Source of the DNA: an uncultured Eubacteriales bacterium
GTDB taxonomy: Bacteria; Bacillota_I; Bacilli_A; RF39; UBA660
Direction: 5' to 3'
DNA: 64,000 bases
Assembly: GCA_905188025.1 (NCBI GenBank)
Contig: CAJJKI010000005.1
Coordinates: 32,619 to 96,618, forward strand
The notes below the pieces were generated by a model. That model searched no databases. It was given only the letters and a program-made list of their open reading frames with translations, and was not told the DNA's origin. The position numbers and the translations under genes are program-made. Shown piece by piece: positions 44,946 to 53,554 of the stretch (position 1 is its first letter; each line of letters starts with the position of its first letter).

Positions 44946-46007
44946 ATTAAAAGTTATTTAGAAAAAATATTAAATTCAGATCAATCAATTATACATGGTG
45001 TTTATGAACCGCCTAATAACATACCAATATTAAGATATGCTATAAATAAATGTGGGTATAAGACAGTTTTAATTGCTGATAATGAGCTTTCATTATCGTG
45101 TTTAAATTGGCTTAAAACAGAAAATATAATTCCAAACTGTACAGTTCGTGATTTAAGCGAATTAGATATATTGGACCATACAAGTAGTTATTTTGCTATA
45201 ATAACAAATCCAGAGTATAAATATACTGCATATCAAAACAAAATGTTGAAACAATTTAGTAAAAATGGCATATATGATTATTTGTGTCCATATGATTATG
45301 AAAAAATTCCAAAACATGATATAAATTATTTGAAATATTTTGAATCAAATAAGGAAAATTTAATAAAAATGTTAGATGTATTAAAAGATGATGAATCTAG
45401 AGAGACATATGTGGAATATATACGTAGTAAGATGTTCTGTGATTTTTATAGATTAAAGCAACATCCAACGTGGAATAAATATTTTGATGAAGAAGTTTAT
45501 AAACATTTATCATCAGAAAATTTTGTAAATTGTGGAAGTTCTAATGGAGATACAATATTTTATTATTTAGAGAAATTTAATGATTTTGAAAAAATTTATG
45601 CTTTAGAAGGCGATATAAAAAGAATAACACAGTTTTATCAAAATCTCAGTTATTTGCCAGAAAATGTTAAAAACAAGATTATTGGTATTAATTCATATGT
45701 TGATAATTCAAATAATAAAATTGATGACATAATAAATGGTGAAAAAGTAACCTTAATAAATATGGATATTGAAGGTATGGAGTTAGATGCATTAAAAGGT
45801 GCAAAAGAAACAATAAAAAAATATCAACCTGTTATAGCAGCATGTGCATATCATTTGCCAACAGATTTATATGAATTACCAATGTTTGTTAAAGGATTAG
45901 GTGATTATGAAATATATTATAGAAAATATGCGTCCACAGTTAGAAATAGATTTTGCAATGCAGAATTGGTTATGTATGGTGTGCCAAAAAAAAGATTGGT
46001 AAAATAA
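44946..46007 (+). CDS. FkbM-family methyltransferase
   Basis: About 353 aa. The C-terminal half carries the FkbM pattern: FVNCGSSNGDTIFYYLEKF, ALEGDIKRI, INMDIEGMELDALKGAKETI and ACAYHLPTDLYELP. The N-terminal about 180 residues form a separate Rossmann-like region. The frame is open from a TTG at 44907, but GAGGTG at 44933-44938 points to the ATT at 44946, a rare start; no ATG is near. FkbM enzymes O-methylate sugars or polyketides. It ends flush with the Nudix gene on the other strand. Confidence 0.7.
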   Translation: MKSYLEKILNSDQSIIHGVYEPPNNIPILRYAINKCGYKTVLIADNELSLSCLNWLKTENIIPNCTVRDLSELDILDHTSSYFAIITNPEYKYTAYQNKMLKQFSKNGIYDYLCPYDYEKIPKHDINYLKYFESNKENLIKMLDVLKDDESRETYVEYIRSKMFCDFYRLKQHPTWNKYFDEEVYKHLSSENFVNCGSSNGDTIFYYLEKFNDFEKIYALEGDIKRITQFYQNLSYLPENVKNKIIGINSYVDNSNNKIDDIINGEKVTLINMDIEGMELDALKGAKETIKKYQPVIAACAYHLPTDLYELPMFVKGLGDYEIYYRKYASTVRNRFCNAELVMYGVPKKRLVK

Positions 46008-46017
46008 TTACCAATCT
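45993..46017 (-). terminator. Terminator of the Nudix gene, inside the FkbM gene end
   Basis: A perfect 10-bp inverted repeat AGATTGGTAA / TTACCAATCT with a 5-base loop. Read on the minus strand it is followed by eight T. The loop holds the FkbM stop codon, and the T-run is the Lys codons of its tail. Confidence 0.8.
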
Positions 46018-46505
46018 AAATTTAGGTTATCTTTAATAATATTGAATCTTTGTAAAACAGATGGAACGATGTCATTGCTTTTAATCATATTATAAAATTC
46101 TTGCTTTGTTATCCATTTTATATTTTGTACTTCTTCTTTTTGTAAAATTGTTTTATTTATATCAATTATCTTTTTTGATAAAAATATATCTACAAATTGT
46201 TTTTTATATAGTTGTGTACCTATTAAGCAAAATTCATTTTGATTAAAAATAACTCCTATTTCTTCCTTTAGCTCCCGTTCAACGGTTTCAATATTTGTTT
46301 CACCTGCTTGCGAACATCCACCTGGTGTTTCCCATTGCCCAGGATGTGACTTTTCAAAACTTCTTTGTGTCATCAATATCTTGTTATCATTAATAATCCA
46401 TACTTCTATACCTGTATTATATTCATTGTTATCCAAATTTTCACCACGAATTTTTTTATAGTTTAAGTTGACTCTATTTTTATCAACTACATCAAAATAT
46501 TCCAT
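46008..46505 (-). CDS. Nudix hydrolase
   Basis: A 165-residue enzyme hydrolysing nucleoside-diphosphate-X compounds or similar. The complete Nudix box is present: GGCSQAGETN then ERELKEEIGV. Preceded by WETP, as in the YfcD/isopentenyl-isomerase-like branch. GGAGGT lies 5 bases before the ATG at 46505; the ATG at 46517 overlaps the Shine-Dalgarno. Convergent with the FkbM gene; their stops are adjacent. Confidence 0.85.
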   Translation of the reverse strand: MEYFDVVDKNRVNLNYKKIRGENLDNNEYNTGIEVWIINDNKILMTQRSFEKSHPGQWETPGGCSQAGETNIETVERELKEEIGVIFNQNEFCLIGTQLYKKQFVDIFLSKKIIDINKTILQKEEVQNIKWITKQEFYNMIKSNDIVPSVLQRFNIIKDNLNLDW

Positions 46506-46842
46506 GCATACCTCCATTCAAATTTAATTATATCATATATAATATGTATATGTAAATTGATAATATTAATTATAAAATAAATATAATAGTCGTTGGTGTA
46601 TAATGAAATAAATTCCTAAAAATATTGTTAAATTTTAAATGATTCTGTTAAAATAATATTAAGGTGAGTGCGCCAGTTCGGTGTTTAATATATAGTTTGT
46701 GGGAACCAAACATGGTAATCTTTAGCGAAGAGCCATTAGTTAGCCTTGGAGCCGAAGTCGTGAGATAAGGTTAAAGCATAAGTAAACAAGAATACGAGCC
46801 ATAATGAGAAATCGTGAAGCAATTCATCCTCGTCAAATATAA

Positions 46843-47241
46843 ATGATAGTAGCCGATGTGTTCTTCCTCACAGCAGACAATAATGGCAATATCGTTAATG
46901 CGAGATATTGTGAAAATGATAAAGGAACACCACAAGGTGGACTGATCTCACCGATATTAGCGGACGTATATCTTCATTATGTATTAGATAACTGGTTTAA
47001 TGTGATTAAGAAAAGTTTTAAAGGTGAAATGTATCTGATAAGATATGCCGATGATTTTGTAGTAATGTTTCAGTATGAAGAAGAAGCAAGAAGGTTTTAT
47101 AAAATGTTAATTGAAAGAATGAATAAATTTAAACTTGAATTAGCGGAAGATAAAACTAAAATATTACCATTTGGAAGATTTAAAGGAACAAAAGAAGAGT
47201 TTAATTTTCTAGGTTTTATTTTCTCAAATGGAAAGACATAA
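46843..47241 (+). pseudogene. ltrA: Intron-encoded reverse transcriptase fragment
   Basis: About 130 residues of a group II intron maturase/RT: GTPQGGLISPILADVYLHYV, the catalytic RYADDFVVMF and FNFLGFIF. The N-terminal RT blocks and the maturase and endonuclease domains are missing; 47242-47450 still shows out-of-frame traces of the C-terminal part (INGSLLKYL-like). Not functional. Confidence 0.85.
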
Positions 47242-47451
47242 AGTGGAAAGTATAGACCAAATATTAAAACAAATAAAAAAGAAACTCAAGCAAAAGTTTG
47301 AAATAGCAAAGAAAAGGAATGGTTACATGATAAAATGCATGAACCTATACTTGAAGTAGGAACAAGTATAAGAAAGAAAATAATAGGACATTATGCTTAT
47401 TATGGAATAAACGGTAGTTTATTAAAATATTTGGTAATAAAGATAATATGA

Positions 47452-47487
47452 AGAGCCGTATGCGAGAAATCCGCACGTACGGTTCTG
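47452..47487 (+). ncRNA. Group II intron domain V
   Basis: AGAGCCGTATGCG, a GAAA-containing turn and CGCACGTACGGTTCT form the 34-base catalytic hairpin. It is the best-kept part of this intron. Confidence 0.85.
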
Positions 47488-47560
47488 TGAGGGGCAATAG
47501 ACTTCCTCTCACTATGTAGAAAGAGAGGTGTAGTCGAGTTCGTCTACTCGACTGTATATA

Positions 47561-49753
47561 ATGGAGAAAAAGACTTTAGAATTAGAAAAAGAAAAATTAA
47601 ATAATACAATTAATATAGTTGAAGAAATATTGAATGATGAAAATAAAAAGTTGGAAGAGTTGTATGAAGAATATTTTGATGATAAAGAGGAATTATGGAG
47701 AATTGCTGAAAGGAAAAAAATTCGTATTAAAAATTTAGAGTTTGCTTTAGATAAACCGTATTTTGCGCGAATTGATTTTATATCAGATGATGGGGAAAAA
47801 AGTATAGTTTATATTGGTAAAAATGGTATTATGAAAGATTCTAATATTATTGTAACTGATTGGAGAGCACCAATAAGTTCTTTATATTATGATTCAGAAA
47901 TTGGAAACTGTAGTTTTGAATCTCCATCAGGTACAATAACTGGTAATATGGAACTTAAAAGGCAATTTGAAATAGAAAATGGTATTTTAAATGATTATTT
48001 CGATGTTGATTTAGTGTCAAATGATGAATTATTACAAAAATATTTAAACAGTAACAATGATGCGAGAGTTAAGAGTATTGTTTCTACTATTCAAAAAGAA
48101 CAAAATGATGTTATAAGAAAAAAAATAAATGATAATTTAATTGTTCAAGGTGTTGCTGGTTCAGGTAAAACAACAGTTGCGTTACATAGAATAGCCTATT
48201 TAGTTTATAATTATATTGATAGTATTAAACAAAACCAATATTTAGTAATTGGACCTAATCCTGTTTTTCTAAAATATATAAAATCAGTTTTACCTGATTT
48301 AGATGTTTCAGGGGTGAATCAATGTACATTTGAACAATTTGCAAAAAATTATCTCAATGAAGAGTTTGAAATTAATTCTTCTGAAAAAAAAGTTGTAAAT
48401 AATATTATGGGAACAAATGAAAATAATATAGATAAGTTTAAATCTTCAATTAAATATAAAGATATGTTAGATCAATTTCTAAGAACATATTTGTATAGTT
48501 TGACTTCTAAACCTTTGATGATAAATGATTTTGAAATTTTGCCGCAGAAAACAATTGAAAAAGTATTTAATGAAACCAATACTGAATATTTTACTAGTTT
48601 GAATAATAGAATTGAAATTACTATTGAAAGATTATGTAAATTAATTGAAAATAACTATAGTGATATTAGTTCAAAATATAGTGAATACACCTTTAATCTA
48701 TTTAAACAAGCAACTACTGAAAAGGAGAAAAATGAAATGCGTAAGCAATTTGCTAAAGAAAGAGCAGAACTTGGTAAATATTGTAGAAGTACTTTAAAAA
48801 AATATTTTAGCAAATTAAAAATCAATGCATTTAAGTTATATAAGTTGTTTATTGGTACAATAGAAAGTTATAATATTCACAATTATAACCAAATTCCAAA
48901 GTTGAAAAATGATACGATTAAAAACATAAAAAATAATAGTTATGACTTTGAAGATTTGTCAGCAATTATATATATACAATCATTTATTTTTCCAAATAAA
49001 GACTATGCTAAAATAAAACATGTAGTTGTAGATGAAGCACAAGATTTAGGTGAATTTAATTTTTATGTTTTGAAACAAACATTACCAAACGCAACCTTTA
49101 GTATTTTTGGCGATATTGCTCAATCAATTTATGATTACCGTGGCATAAATAATTGGGATGAAGTTAATAAGACAATGTTTAATGATAATGGAAAAATTAT
49201 AAAATTTGATAAAAGTTACAGAACTACAGCTGAAATTATGAGTGTTGCAGATGATGTTGCAGAGAAATTAGGACTAGGAAGATCTGAGTTGGTTGTAAGG
49301 CATGGAGATGAAGTTTTAATTACAAAATCAGAAAATGAGAATGATATTCCAAAACATATTGCAAGTAAGATACATGAGTATCAGAAAAAGGGTTATAAGA
49401 CGATTGCAGTAATTAGTAAAAATGATTTACTTTCAAACTATATAAATGACGATTTAGCAGAACTTGGTATAAAAATACCAAATGTATCTTCAAAAGATGA
49501 TTTGACAGATGAAAAGTTTAGAGTTTGTACAATATCAAATCAACTTGCTAAAGGATTAGAATTTGATGCAGTAATTATTAATAATGCAAAAGAAGGAATA
49601 TATTCATCTAATAATGATTTAGATATGAAATTATTATATGTTGCAATTACAAGAGCATTACATGAATTAGATATTGTATATTCTGATGAGTTAACAAAAG
49701 TATTACAAAAAAGAATCGATAAGAAAAAAGTTAGAAAATTAACAATAGATTAA
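47561..49753 (+). CDS. helD: HelD-type RNA polymerase recycling helicase (UvrD/Rep superfamily)
   Basis: A 730-residue superfamily I ATPase. The N-terminal long coiled coil (1-75) followed by PYFARIDF and TDWRAPISSLYYD is specific for HelD, which pries stalled RNA polymerase off DNA. Walker A is GVAGSGKTTVALHRIAYL near residue 197; Walker B VVDEAQDLGEF near 487; then DYRGINNWD and, at the end, LLYVAITRALHELD. HelD-like proteins in actinobacteria protect RNA polymerase from rifamycins; whether this one does is unknown. It lies directly behind the intron remnant in the accessory region. Confidence 0.85.
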   Translation: MEKKTLELEKEKLNNTINIVEEILNDENKKLEELYEEYFDDKEELWRIAERKKIRIKNLEFALDKPYFARIDFISDDGEKSIVYIGKNGIMKDSNIIVTDWRAPISSLYYDSEIGNCSFESPSGTITGNMELKRQFEIENGILNDYFDVDLVSNDELLQKYLNSNNDARVKSIVSTIQKEQNDVIRKKINDNLIVQGVAGSGKTTVALHRIAYLVYNYIDSIKQNQYLVIGPNPVFLKYIKSVLPDLDVSGVNQCTFEQFAKNYLNEEFEINSSEKKVVNNIMGTNENNIDKFKSSIKYKDMLDQFLRTYLYSLTSKPLMINDFEILPQKTIEKVFNETNTEYFTSLNNRIEITIERLCKLIENNYSDISSKYSEYTFNLFKQATTEKEKNEMRKQFAKERAELGKYCRSTLKKYFSKLKINAFKLYKLFIGTIESYNIHNYNQIPKLKNDTIKNIKNNSYDFEDLSAIIYIQSFIFPNKDYAKIKHVVVDEAQDLGEFNFYVLKQTLPNATFSIFGDIAQSIYDYRGINNWDEVNKTMFNDNGKIIKFDKSYRTTAEIMSVADDVAEKLGLGRSELVVRHGDEVLITKSENENDIPKHIASKIHEYQKKGYKTIAVISKNDLLSNYINDDLAELGIKIPNVSSKDDLTDEKFRVCTISNQLAKGLEFDAVIINNAKEGIYSSNNDLDMKLLYVAITRALHELDIVYSDELTKVLQKRIDKKKVRKLTID

Positions 49754-49793
49754 ATGTTGATTTTCTGCGAATTATATTGAAAATAGTAATATG

Positions 49794-49853
49794 ATTTAGG
49801 TATAAAATCAGAAAATGATATGTTTAGAATGAGATAATGTAAATTATCTTTTT
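49794..49853 (+). repeat. 60-bp direct repeat, copy 2
   Basis: See 43234-43293. Here the frame reads GIKSENDMFRMR-stop with no gene in front. Confidence 0.85.
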
Positions 49854-49911
49854 TCTTTATTAGAAATTTCTAACACTTTTTAGTAACAGTTCAGACATAT
49901 AAAAAGATATA

Positions 49912-50025
49912 ATGTGGAAAACAAAAAGAAAAGCTTTGTTTTCTTTTAGTTATAAACAAAATGATTTTGAAAAAAGTCAAGACTATATTTTAAAAAAATG
50001 TGAAATAATAAAGAAAAGTAAGTAA
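49912..50025 (+). other. 37-codon open frame, uncertain
   Basis: MWKTKRKALFSFSYKQ to the end KCEIIKKSK. A TATAAT lies directly before the ATG, leaving no room for a leader, so the real protein may have begun further upstream and this may be a fragment. Confidence 0.25.
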
Positions 50026-50035
50026 GAGGTAAAAA

Positions 50036-50194
50036 ATGAGAAACGGAATAATGAATGATTTTTATAAACATGTTTTAACAAATAGTTGGGGATGTACTCA
50101 ACAATTAGTAGATTTTATTACAGACTTATTTATTAAAGAACCGTCTATATTAGAGGATATTAAAGAAGAATTAAAATTACAAAAAGGTGTATAA
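50036..50194 (+). CDS. Small protein, 52 aa
   Basis: ATG at 50036 has AGAGGT at 50025-50030. The product, MRNGIMNDFYKHVLTN and then WGCTQQLVDFITDLFI, is amphipathic and ends in a charged helix. I know no family. It lies 11 bp behind the uncertain 37-codon frame, in a stretch of 820 bp otherwise without genes. Confidence 0.45.
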   Translation: MRNGIMNDFYKHVLTNSWGCTQQLVDFITDLFIKEPSILEDIKEELKLQKGV

Positions 50195-50301
50195 AAACTT
50201 GCTCCAGGAGCAAAGAAATTCTAAATATATAAATATATATCTACTTTAGTTGTAAAGAGACAAGCCCATTCAGTGAATTCACTAGCGGTTTACTACTAGG
50301 T

Positions 50302-50379
50302 ATGTCTATCGGTATAAACTTAATAGGTATTATATTAACTGCTAAGTATATTTCAAAGCAAGATAAAAATAATAAATAA
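50302..50379 (+). pseudogene. Membrane-segment remnant
   Basis: Encodes MSIGINLIGIILTAKYISKQ and a Lys/Asn tail. In-frame codons continue upstream (SPFSEFTSGLLLG) without a start before a stop at about 50231, so it looks like the end of a lost membrane protein. A terminator follows it. Confidence 0.4.
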
Positions 50380-50385
50380 ATATAG

Positions 50386-50417
50386 ACCATTAAGAAATGA
50401 ACTTAATGGTTCTTTTT
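50386..50417 (+). terminator. Rho-independent terminator
   Basis: Perfect 9-bp stem ACCATTAAG / CTTAATGGT, 7-base loop, T-run. Confidence 0.85.
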
Positions 50418-50497
50418 GTAAAATAACGAAATTCCTATCAAAAAATAAGTCAAATCATTCATCATATTACAATTTTATAAAATTAATCAAAAAACTA

Positions 50498-50526
50498 TTG
50501 ACAAACATATGTTCATATGATATATT
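50498..50526 (+). promoter_or_regulatory. csaA promoter with palindromic operator
   Basis: Consensus TTGACA at 50498, 17-bp spacer, TATATT at 50521. The spacer is filled by two palindromes, AACATATGTT and TCATATGA, the usual place for a repressor such as a MarR or HxlR protein. Confidence 0.75.
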
Positions 50527-50576
50527 GATATTGTCAGTAGTAACACGAATATATAAATGATAGAAAGGAGTAATAT

Positions 50577-50906
50577 ATGGCCATATTTGAAGATTTCACA
50601 AAGTTAGATATTAGAGTAGGAACAATTACTGAAGCTATTTCATTTGAAAAAGCTCAAAAGCCTGCTTATAAGTTAAAAATAGATTTTGGTGAAAATATAG
50701 GTATTAAAAAATCATCAGCACAAATAACAGATTTATACACTACTAGTGAATTAATAGGTAAACAAATTCTAGCAGTAGTTAATTTTCCTCCTAGACAAAT
50801 TGCTGATTACATGTCAGAAGTACTAGTATTAGGAGTTTATTATAAAGAAGGTGTTGTCTTAATTGAACCAAATAAACCAGTAGCAAACGGTGACAAACTA
50901 GGATAA
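50577..50906 (+). CDS. csaA: CsaA-like tRNA-binding-domain protein
   Basis: A 109-residue stand-alone OB-fold EMAP-like domain. FEDFTKLDIRVGTITEA at the N-terminus and VVNFPPRQIADYMSEVLVLG are typical of CsaA, described as an export-related chaperone and tRNA-binding dimer. AGAAAGGAG precedes the ATG. The consensus promoter with an operator-like palindrome suggests it is repressible. Confidence 0.9.
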   Translation: MAIFEDFTKLDIRVGTITEAISFEKAQKPAYKLKIDFGENIGIKKSSAQITDLYTTSELIGKQILAVVNFPPRQIADYMSEVLVLGVYYKEGVVLIEPNKPVANGDKLG

Positions 50907-50935
50907 CTCTATCATATATGAAAGTAGGATTACTA

Positions 50936-51421
50936 TGAAAATAAAAATATTAACTGCCTTTGCCAATATTTATAATAGGATTGCTTCTAGAAGCTATCTC
51001 TAGATTATTAGATATATATATATAACTAATCTTAGAAATATATTCTCAGAAATGCCCATTTGGATTCTATTTGGAATCATAATATCTATATAGTACTAAC
51101 AAAAAGGATGCTATGGTAAATATGCTCTTATTTTGTATTGGAATGTTATTAACTTATTATTTTACCGTCTATATAACAAAAGGAGTATACAGCAACAGTT
51201 ACATAATAGGATGGACTATATTTGCTTTATGCTCTCCAATATTTGCTTATTTTACCTGGATGACAAAAGAGAAGGGAATCTTTTCCAAAATAATAAGCAT
51301 AGGCATAATTTTAGTATCCGTTTTATCAAGCATAATATTATTTGATAAACTAAGAATATATGATTATATTATTGATGGATTGTTATTCTATTATTCGTTT
51401 GTAAAGAAAATAAATAGATAA
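50936..51421 (+). pseudogene. Frameshifted small membrane protein
   Basis: Three pieces in different frames make one membrane protein: MKIKILTA from 50936; then LPLPIFIIGLLLEAISRLLD and MPIWILFGIIISI; and the open frame 51113-51421 (102 codons) with three more hydrophobic segments ending in KKINR. At least two indels or stops lie between them, near 50957 and 51085. The last part may still be translated from the ATG at 51113. The family is not recognised with confidence. Confidence 0.6.
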
Positions 51422-51439
51422 AAGAAAGAAATTGTTAAT

Positions 51440-51505
51440 ATGAGTAAAATTGTAATATGTGGTTTAAATGGTAGTGGAAAGACTACTTTGGGTAAAAGAA
51501 TGTAA
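51440..51505 (+). pseudogene. P-loop kinase N-terminal fragment
   Basis: MSKIVICGLNGSGKTTLGKR and a stop. A perfect Walker A for a small nucleotide or shikimate-type kinase, but nothing else of it is left. Confidence 0.6.
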
Positions 51506-51517
51506 AGGAGGTATTAT

Positions 51518-52029
51518 ATTATAAAAAGTATATTTATTTATTTTTCCCATACTGGAGAAAATTACATGGAAGATGGTATTAGAAATATTGATAAAGGAAA
51601 TACTGAATTGTAGCAGAAGAAATTAGCAAACTAGTAAAAGCCGATCTTTTTAAAGTAGAACCTGTTAAAGAATATCCTTATGATTATCACGAATGCCGTG
51701 ACGTTGCCAAAAAAGAACTTGATAGTAACGCTAGACCTGAAATTAAAAGTCAGTTAGCTAATTTAGACAATTATGATACAGTTTATATTGGTGGACCTAT
51801 ATGGTGGGGACATTATCCTTGTCCTTTATTCACAGTATTAGAGTCTCTTGATTTTACTGGTAAAGTCGTAATGCCATTTTCAACTCATGAAGGTTCAGGA
51901 TTAGGTAGCATCATGAAAGATGTCCACAAATTTTGCAAAAATGCAATTATAAAAGAAGGCCTAGCTATTCGTGGAAGTAGTGCTAAGCCATCTAAAGAAA
52001 AAATAGAAAGATGGTGTAATCATGATTAA
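51518..52029 (+). pseudogene. Frameshifted flavodoxin
   Basis: Starts KSIFIYFSHTGEN after GGAGG but with ATT/ATA in place of ATG. The frame stops at TAG in GAATTGTAGCAG (51605-51616); one added base would restore it into EEISKLVKADLFKVEPVKEY, then VYIGGPIWWGHYPCPLFTVL and FSTHEGSGLGS, a clear flavodoxin of the FMN-binding YSHTGN type. It overlaps the next gene's start by 8 bp. Confidence 0.85.
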
Positions 52030-52342
52030 ACAAACAGCTGGAAGAGATTCCTTAGGAGATTTCACTCCTGCCTTTGCTCACTACAACGATGATATTCTAT
52101 TTGGAGAAAATTGGAATGATTCAAGTGTTGATATAAAAACTAGATGCATTATAACCGTGGTAGCTTTAATGTCATCAGGTATTACAGATAACTCATTAAA
52201 ATATCATCTAGAAAATGCTAAGAAAAATGGCGTATCTAAAGAAGAAATGTCAGGTATCATCACCCATGTAGCATTCTATGTAGGTTGGCCTAAAGCTTGG
52301 GCAGTATTTAATTTAGCTAAAGAAATATATAATGAAAAATAA
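52022..52342 (+). CDS. Carboxymuconolactone decarboxylase-like (AhpD fold) protein
   Basis: A 106-residue protein: FTPAFAHYNDDILFGENW, then TRCIITVVALMSSG, HLENAKKNGVSKEEMSGII and VAFYVGWPKAW, the small CMD family pattern. The redox CxxC of AhpD is absent. In many gut Firmicutes such genes lie with flavodoxin and cupin genes, as here. Function unknown. Confidence 0.85.
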   Translation: MIKQTAGRDSLGDFTPAFAHYNDDILFGENWNDSSVDIKTRCIITVVALMSSGITDNSLKYHLENAKKNGVSKEEMSGIITHVAFYVGWPKAWAVFNLAKEIYNEK

Positions 52343-52367
52343 TTTAAATATAAAGAAGGGTGCAATA

Positions 52368-52470
52368 TGAAAAGAATAGTTGTTTATTATAGTTATACAG
52401 GAAATACTGAAAAAATTGCTAATCATATAAAAGAAAAATTAGCTTGTGATATTTTAGAACTAACCCCCTG
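52368..52470 (+). pseudogene. Flavodoxin 5' part, cut by the island
   Basis: MKRIVVYYSYTGNTEKIANH to ILELTP, then a stop made by the inserted DNA. The phosphate-binding loop SYTGNTEK is intact. The rest of the gene resumes at 60196 (PRVPFSTDYDEVV), 7.7 kb away. Confidence 0.9.
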
Positions 52471-52478
52471 ACGAGAGC
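52465..52478 (+). repeat. Island left direct repeat
   Basis: CCCCTGACGAGAGC; matches 60179-60192 at 13 of 14 positions. Confidence 0.65.
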
Positions 52479-52558
52479 GATTAACTTATGCCACTCTCAT
52501 TTTTTATAGGAAATATAAGGGTTATACTGATAAGATAATTCTCTAAAAATATGATTAT

Positions 52559-52574
52559 GTACCAATTAGGTACC
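52559..52574 (+). repeat. GTACC pair inside the left end
   Basis: GTACCAATTAGGTACC. Two similar units (TTAGGTACCA) lie at 60053-60073 near the right end, in the same orientation. They may be recombinase-binding sites. Confidence 0.4.
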
Positions 52575-52634
52575 ATTTTTTTTAGTAAATTAAGTCAAGA
52601 TATTAGCAAAAGTATATGAAAAAATTTTAATTAA

Positions 52635-52643
52635 TGATATAAT
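52635..52643 (+). promoter_or_regulatory. Extended -10 promoter of the adenine methyltransferase gene
   Basis: TGATATAAT, 27 bp before the ATG; no clear -35. Confidence 0.5.
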
Positions 52644-52669
52644 GGTATTGGAGGATAGGAGGAGATAAA

Positions 52670-53554
52670 ATGATGGATACTAAAGTTTTGAATTCTCCTA
52701 TTAGGTGGGCAGGATCAAAGAAAAAAATATTAAACGAAATGCTAAATGCTTTCAAACCAAATAAAGAAAATTATATTGAATGCTTTCTTGGCTCGGCAGT
52801 TGTACTTATAAATGTACTAAAAAATAATGATAAGTTAAATTATAAAAATTTTTATGTAAACGATATTAATTCAAACATCATTAATTTTTATAAATTGCTT
52901 CAAAAAAAGCCCGATTATCTTATAAAACACATATCTGAATTGGCAAAAGTGTATAATAGTTACAACGGCAGTGAAAAAGAAAAATATTATTATGATTTGA
53001 GAGAACAATTCAATGAAGAAAAAGATCAAGATAATAAATCTATATTATTCTATTTCTTAATGAAAACTGGCTTTAATGGAGTATATAGGGAAAATAAAAA
53101 TGGTAAGTTTAATGTTCCATTTGGAAGAAAAGAAAAGATAATTGTAAATGAAGAATATTTAGAAGAATTATCGAAATTAATTAAACCTGTAAAGTTTTAT
53201 AACTTAGATTATAAATCTTTTTTGGATAAAATGAAAAAGGATGAAATTGTTGAAAATAGTTTTATGTATTTTGATCCACCGTATTTGCCAGACGATTTAT
53301 TAGTTAGCCAGAAACAGGAATTATATACTAATGATACATTTGATCATCGTGGATTTGTTGATAAAATTATTGATCTAAAAGGCAAGTATATGATGATATC
53401 AATGTCTGATTCAAAACAGGCTGATGATATATACGGAAAATTTATTAAAAATAACATGAAGGAAATATTACGTACAATTAACCCTATTAAATTATTTTCT
53501 TCAACTGAAATAGCCTTTACAAATTATAAAATTGAATTAAATACTGAAGAGTAG
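52670..53554 (+). CDS. dam: D12-class DNA adenine N6-methyltransferase
   Basis: A 294-residue Dam/DpnM-like enzyme. The order of motifs is that of the alpha class: IRWAGSKKKILNEML at the N-terminus, FLGSAVV (FxGxG-like SAM site) near residue 39, a target-recognition part around GFNGVYRENKNGKFNVPFG, then FMYFDPPYLP (DPPY) near 202. GGAGGAG precedes the ATG pair at 52670/52673. GATC is a usual target of the family, not proven here. No restriction enzyme is beside it, but the next operon may use the methylation mark. It has its own terminator. Confidence 0.88.
   Translation: MMDTKVLNSPIRWAGSKKKILNEMLNAFKPNKENYIECFLGSAVVLINVLKNNDKLNYKNFYVNDINSNIINFYKLLQKKPDYLIKHISELAKVYNSYNGSEKEKYYYDLREQFNEEKDQDNKSILFYFLMKTGFNGVYRENKNGKFNVPFGRKEKIIVNEEYLEELSKLIKPVKFYNLDYKSFLDKMKKDEIVENSFMYFDPPYLPDDLLVSQKQELYTNDTFDHRGFVDKIIDLKGKYMMISMSDSKQADDIYGKFIKNNMKEILRTINPIKLFSSTEIAFTNYKIELNTEE

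Larger units (their letters stand above)
46668..47530 (+). mobile_element. Decayed group II intron
   Basis: The 5' end GTGCGCCAGTTCGGTG at 46668 is the group II intron start. Domain I-like sequence (GTGGGAACCAAACATGG, TAGCCTTGGAGCCGAAG) runs to about 46840. A broken reverse-transcriptase gene follows, and then domain V at 47452-47487 and a domain VI-like hairpin (CCTCTC / GAGAGG). The total is about 0.86 kb, against 2 kb or more for a complete intron, so it is internally deleted and can hardly move. The exact 3' end is uncertain. Confidence 0.8.

Noticed and set aside
51133..51345. 70-codon plus-strand frame overlapping the small membrane protein
   Set aside because: The other frame continues the hydrophobic segments of the broken membrane protein and is the better reading.
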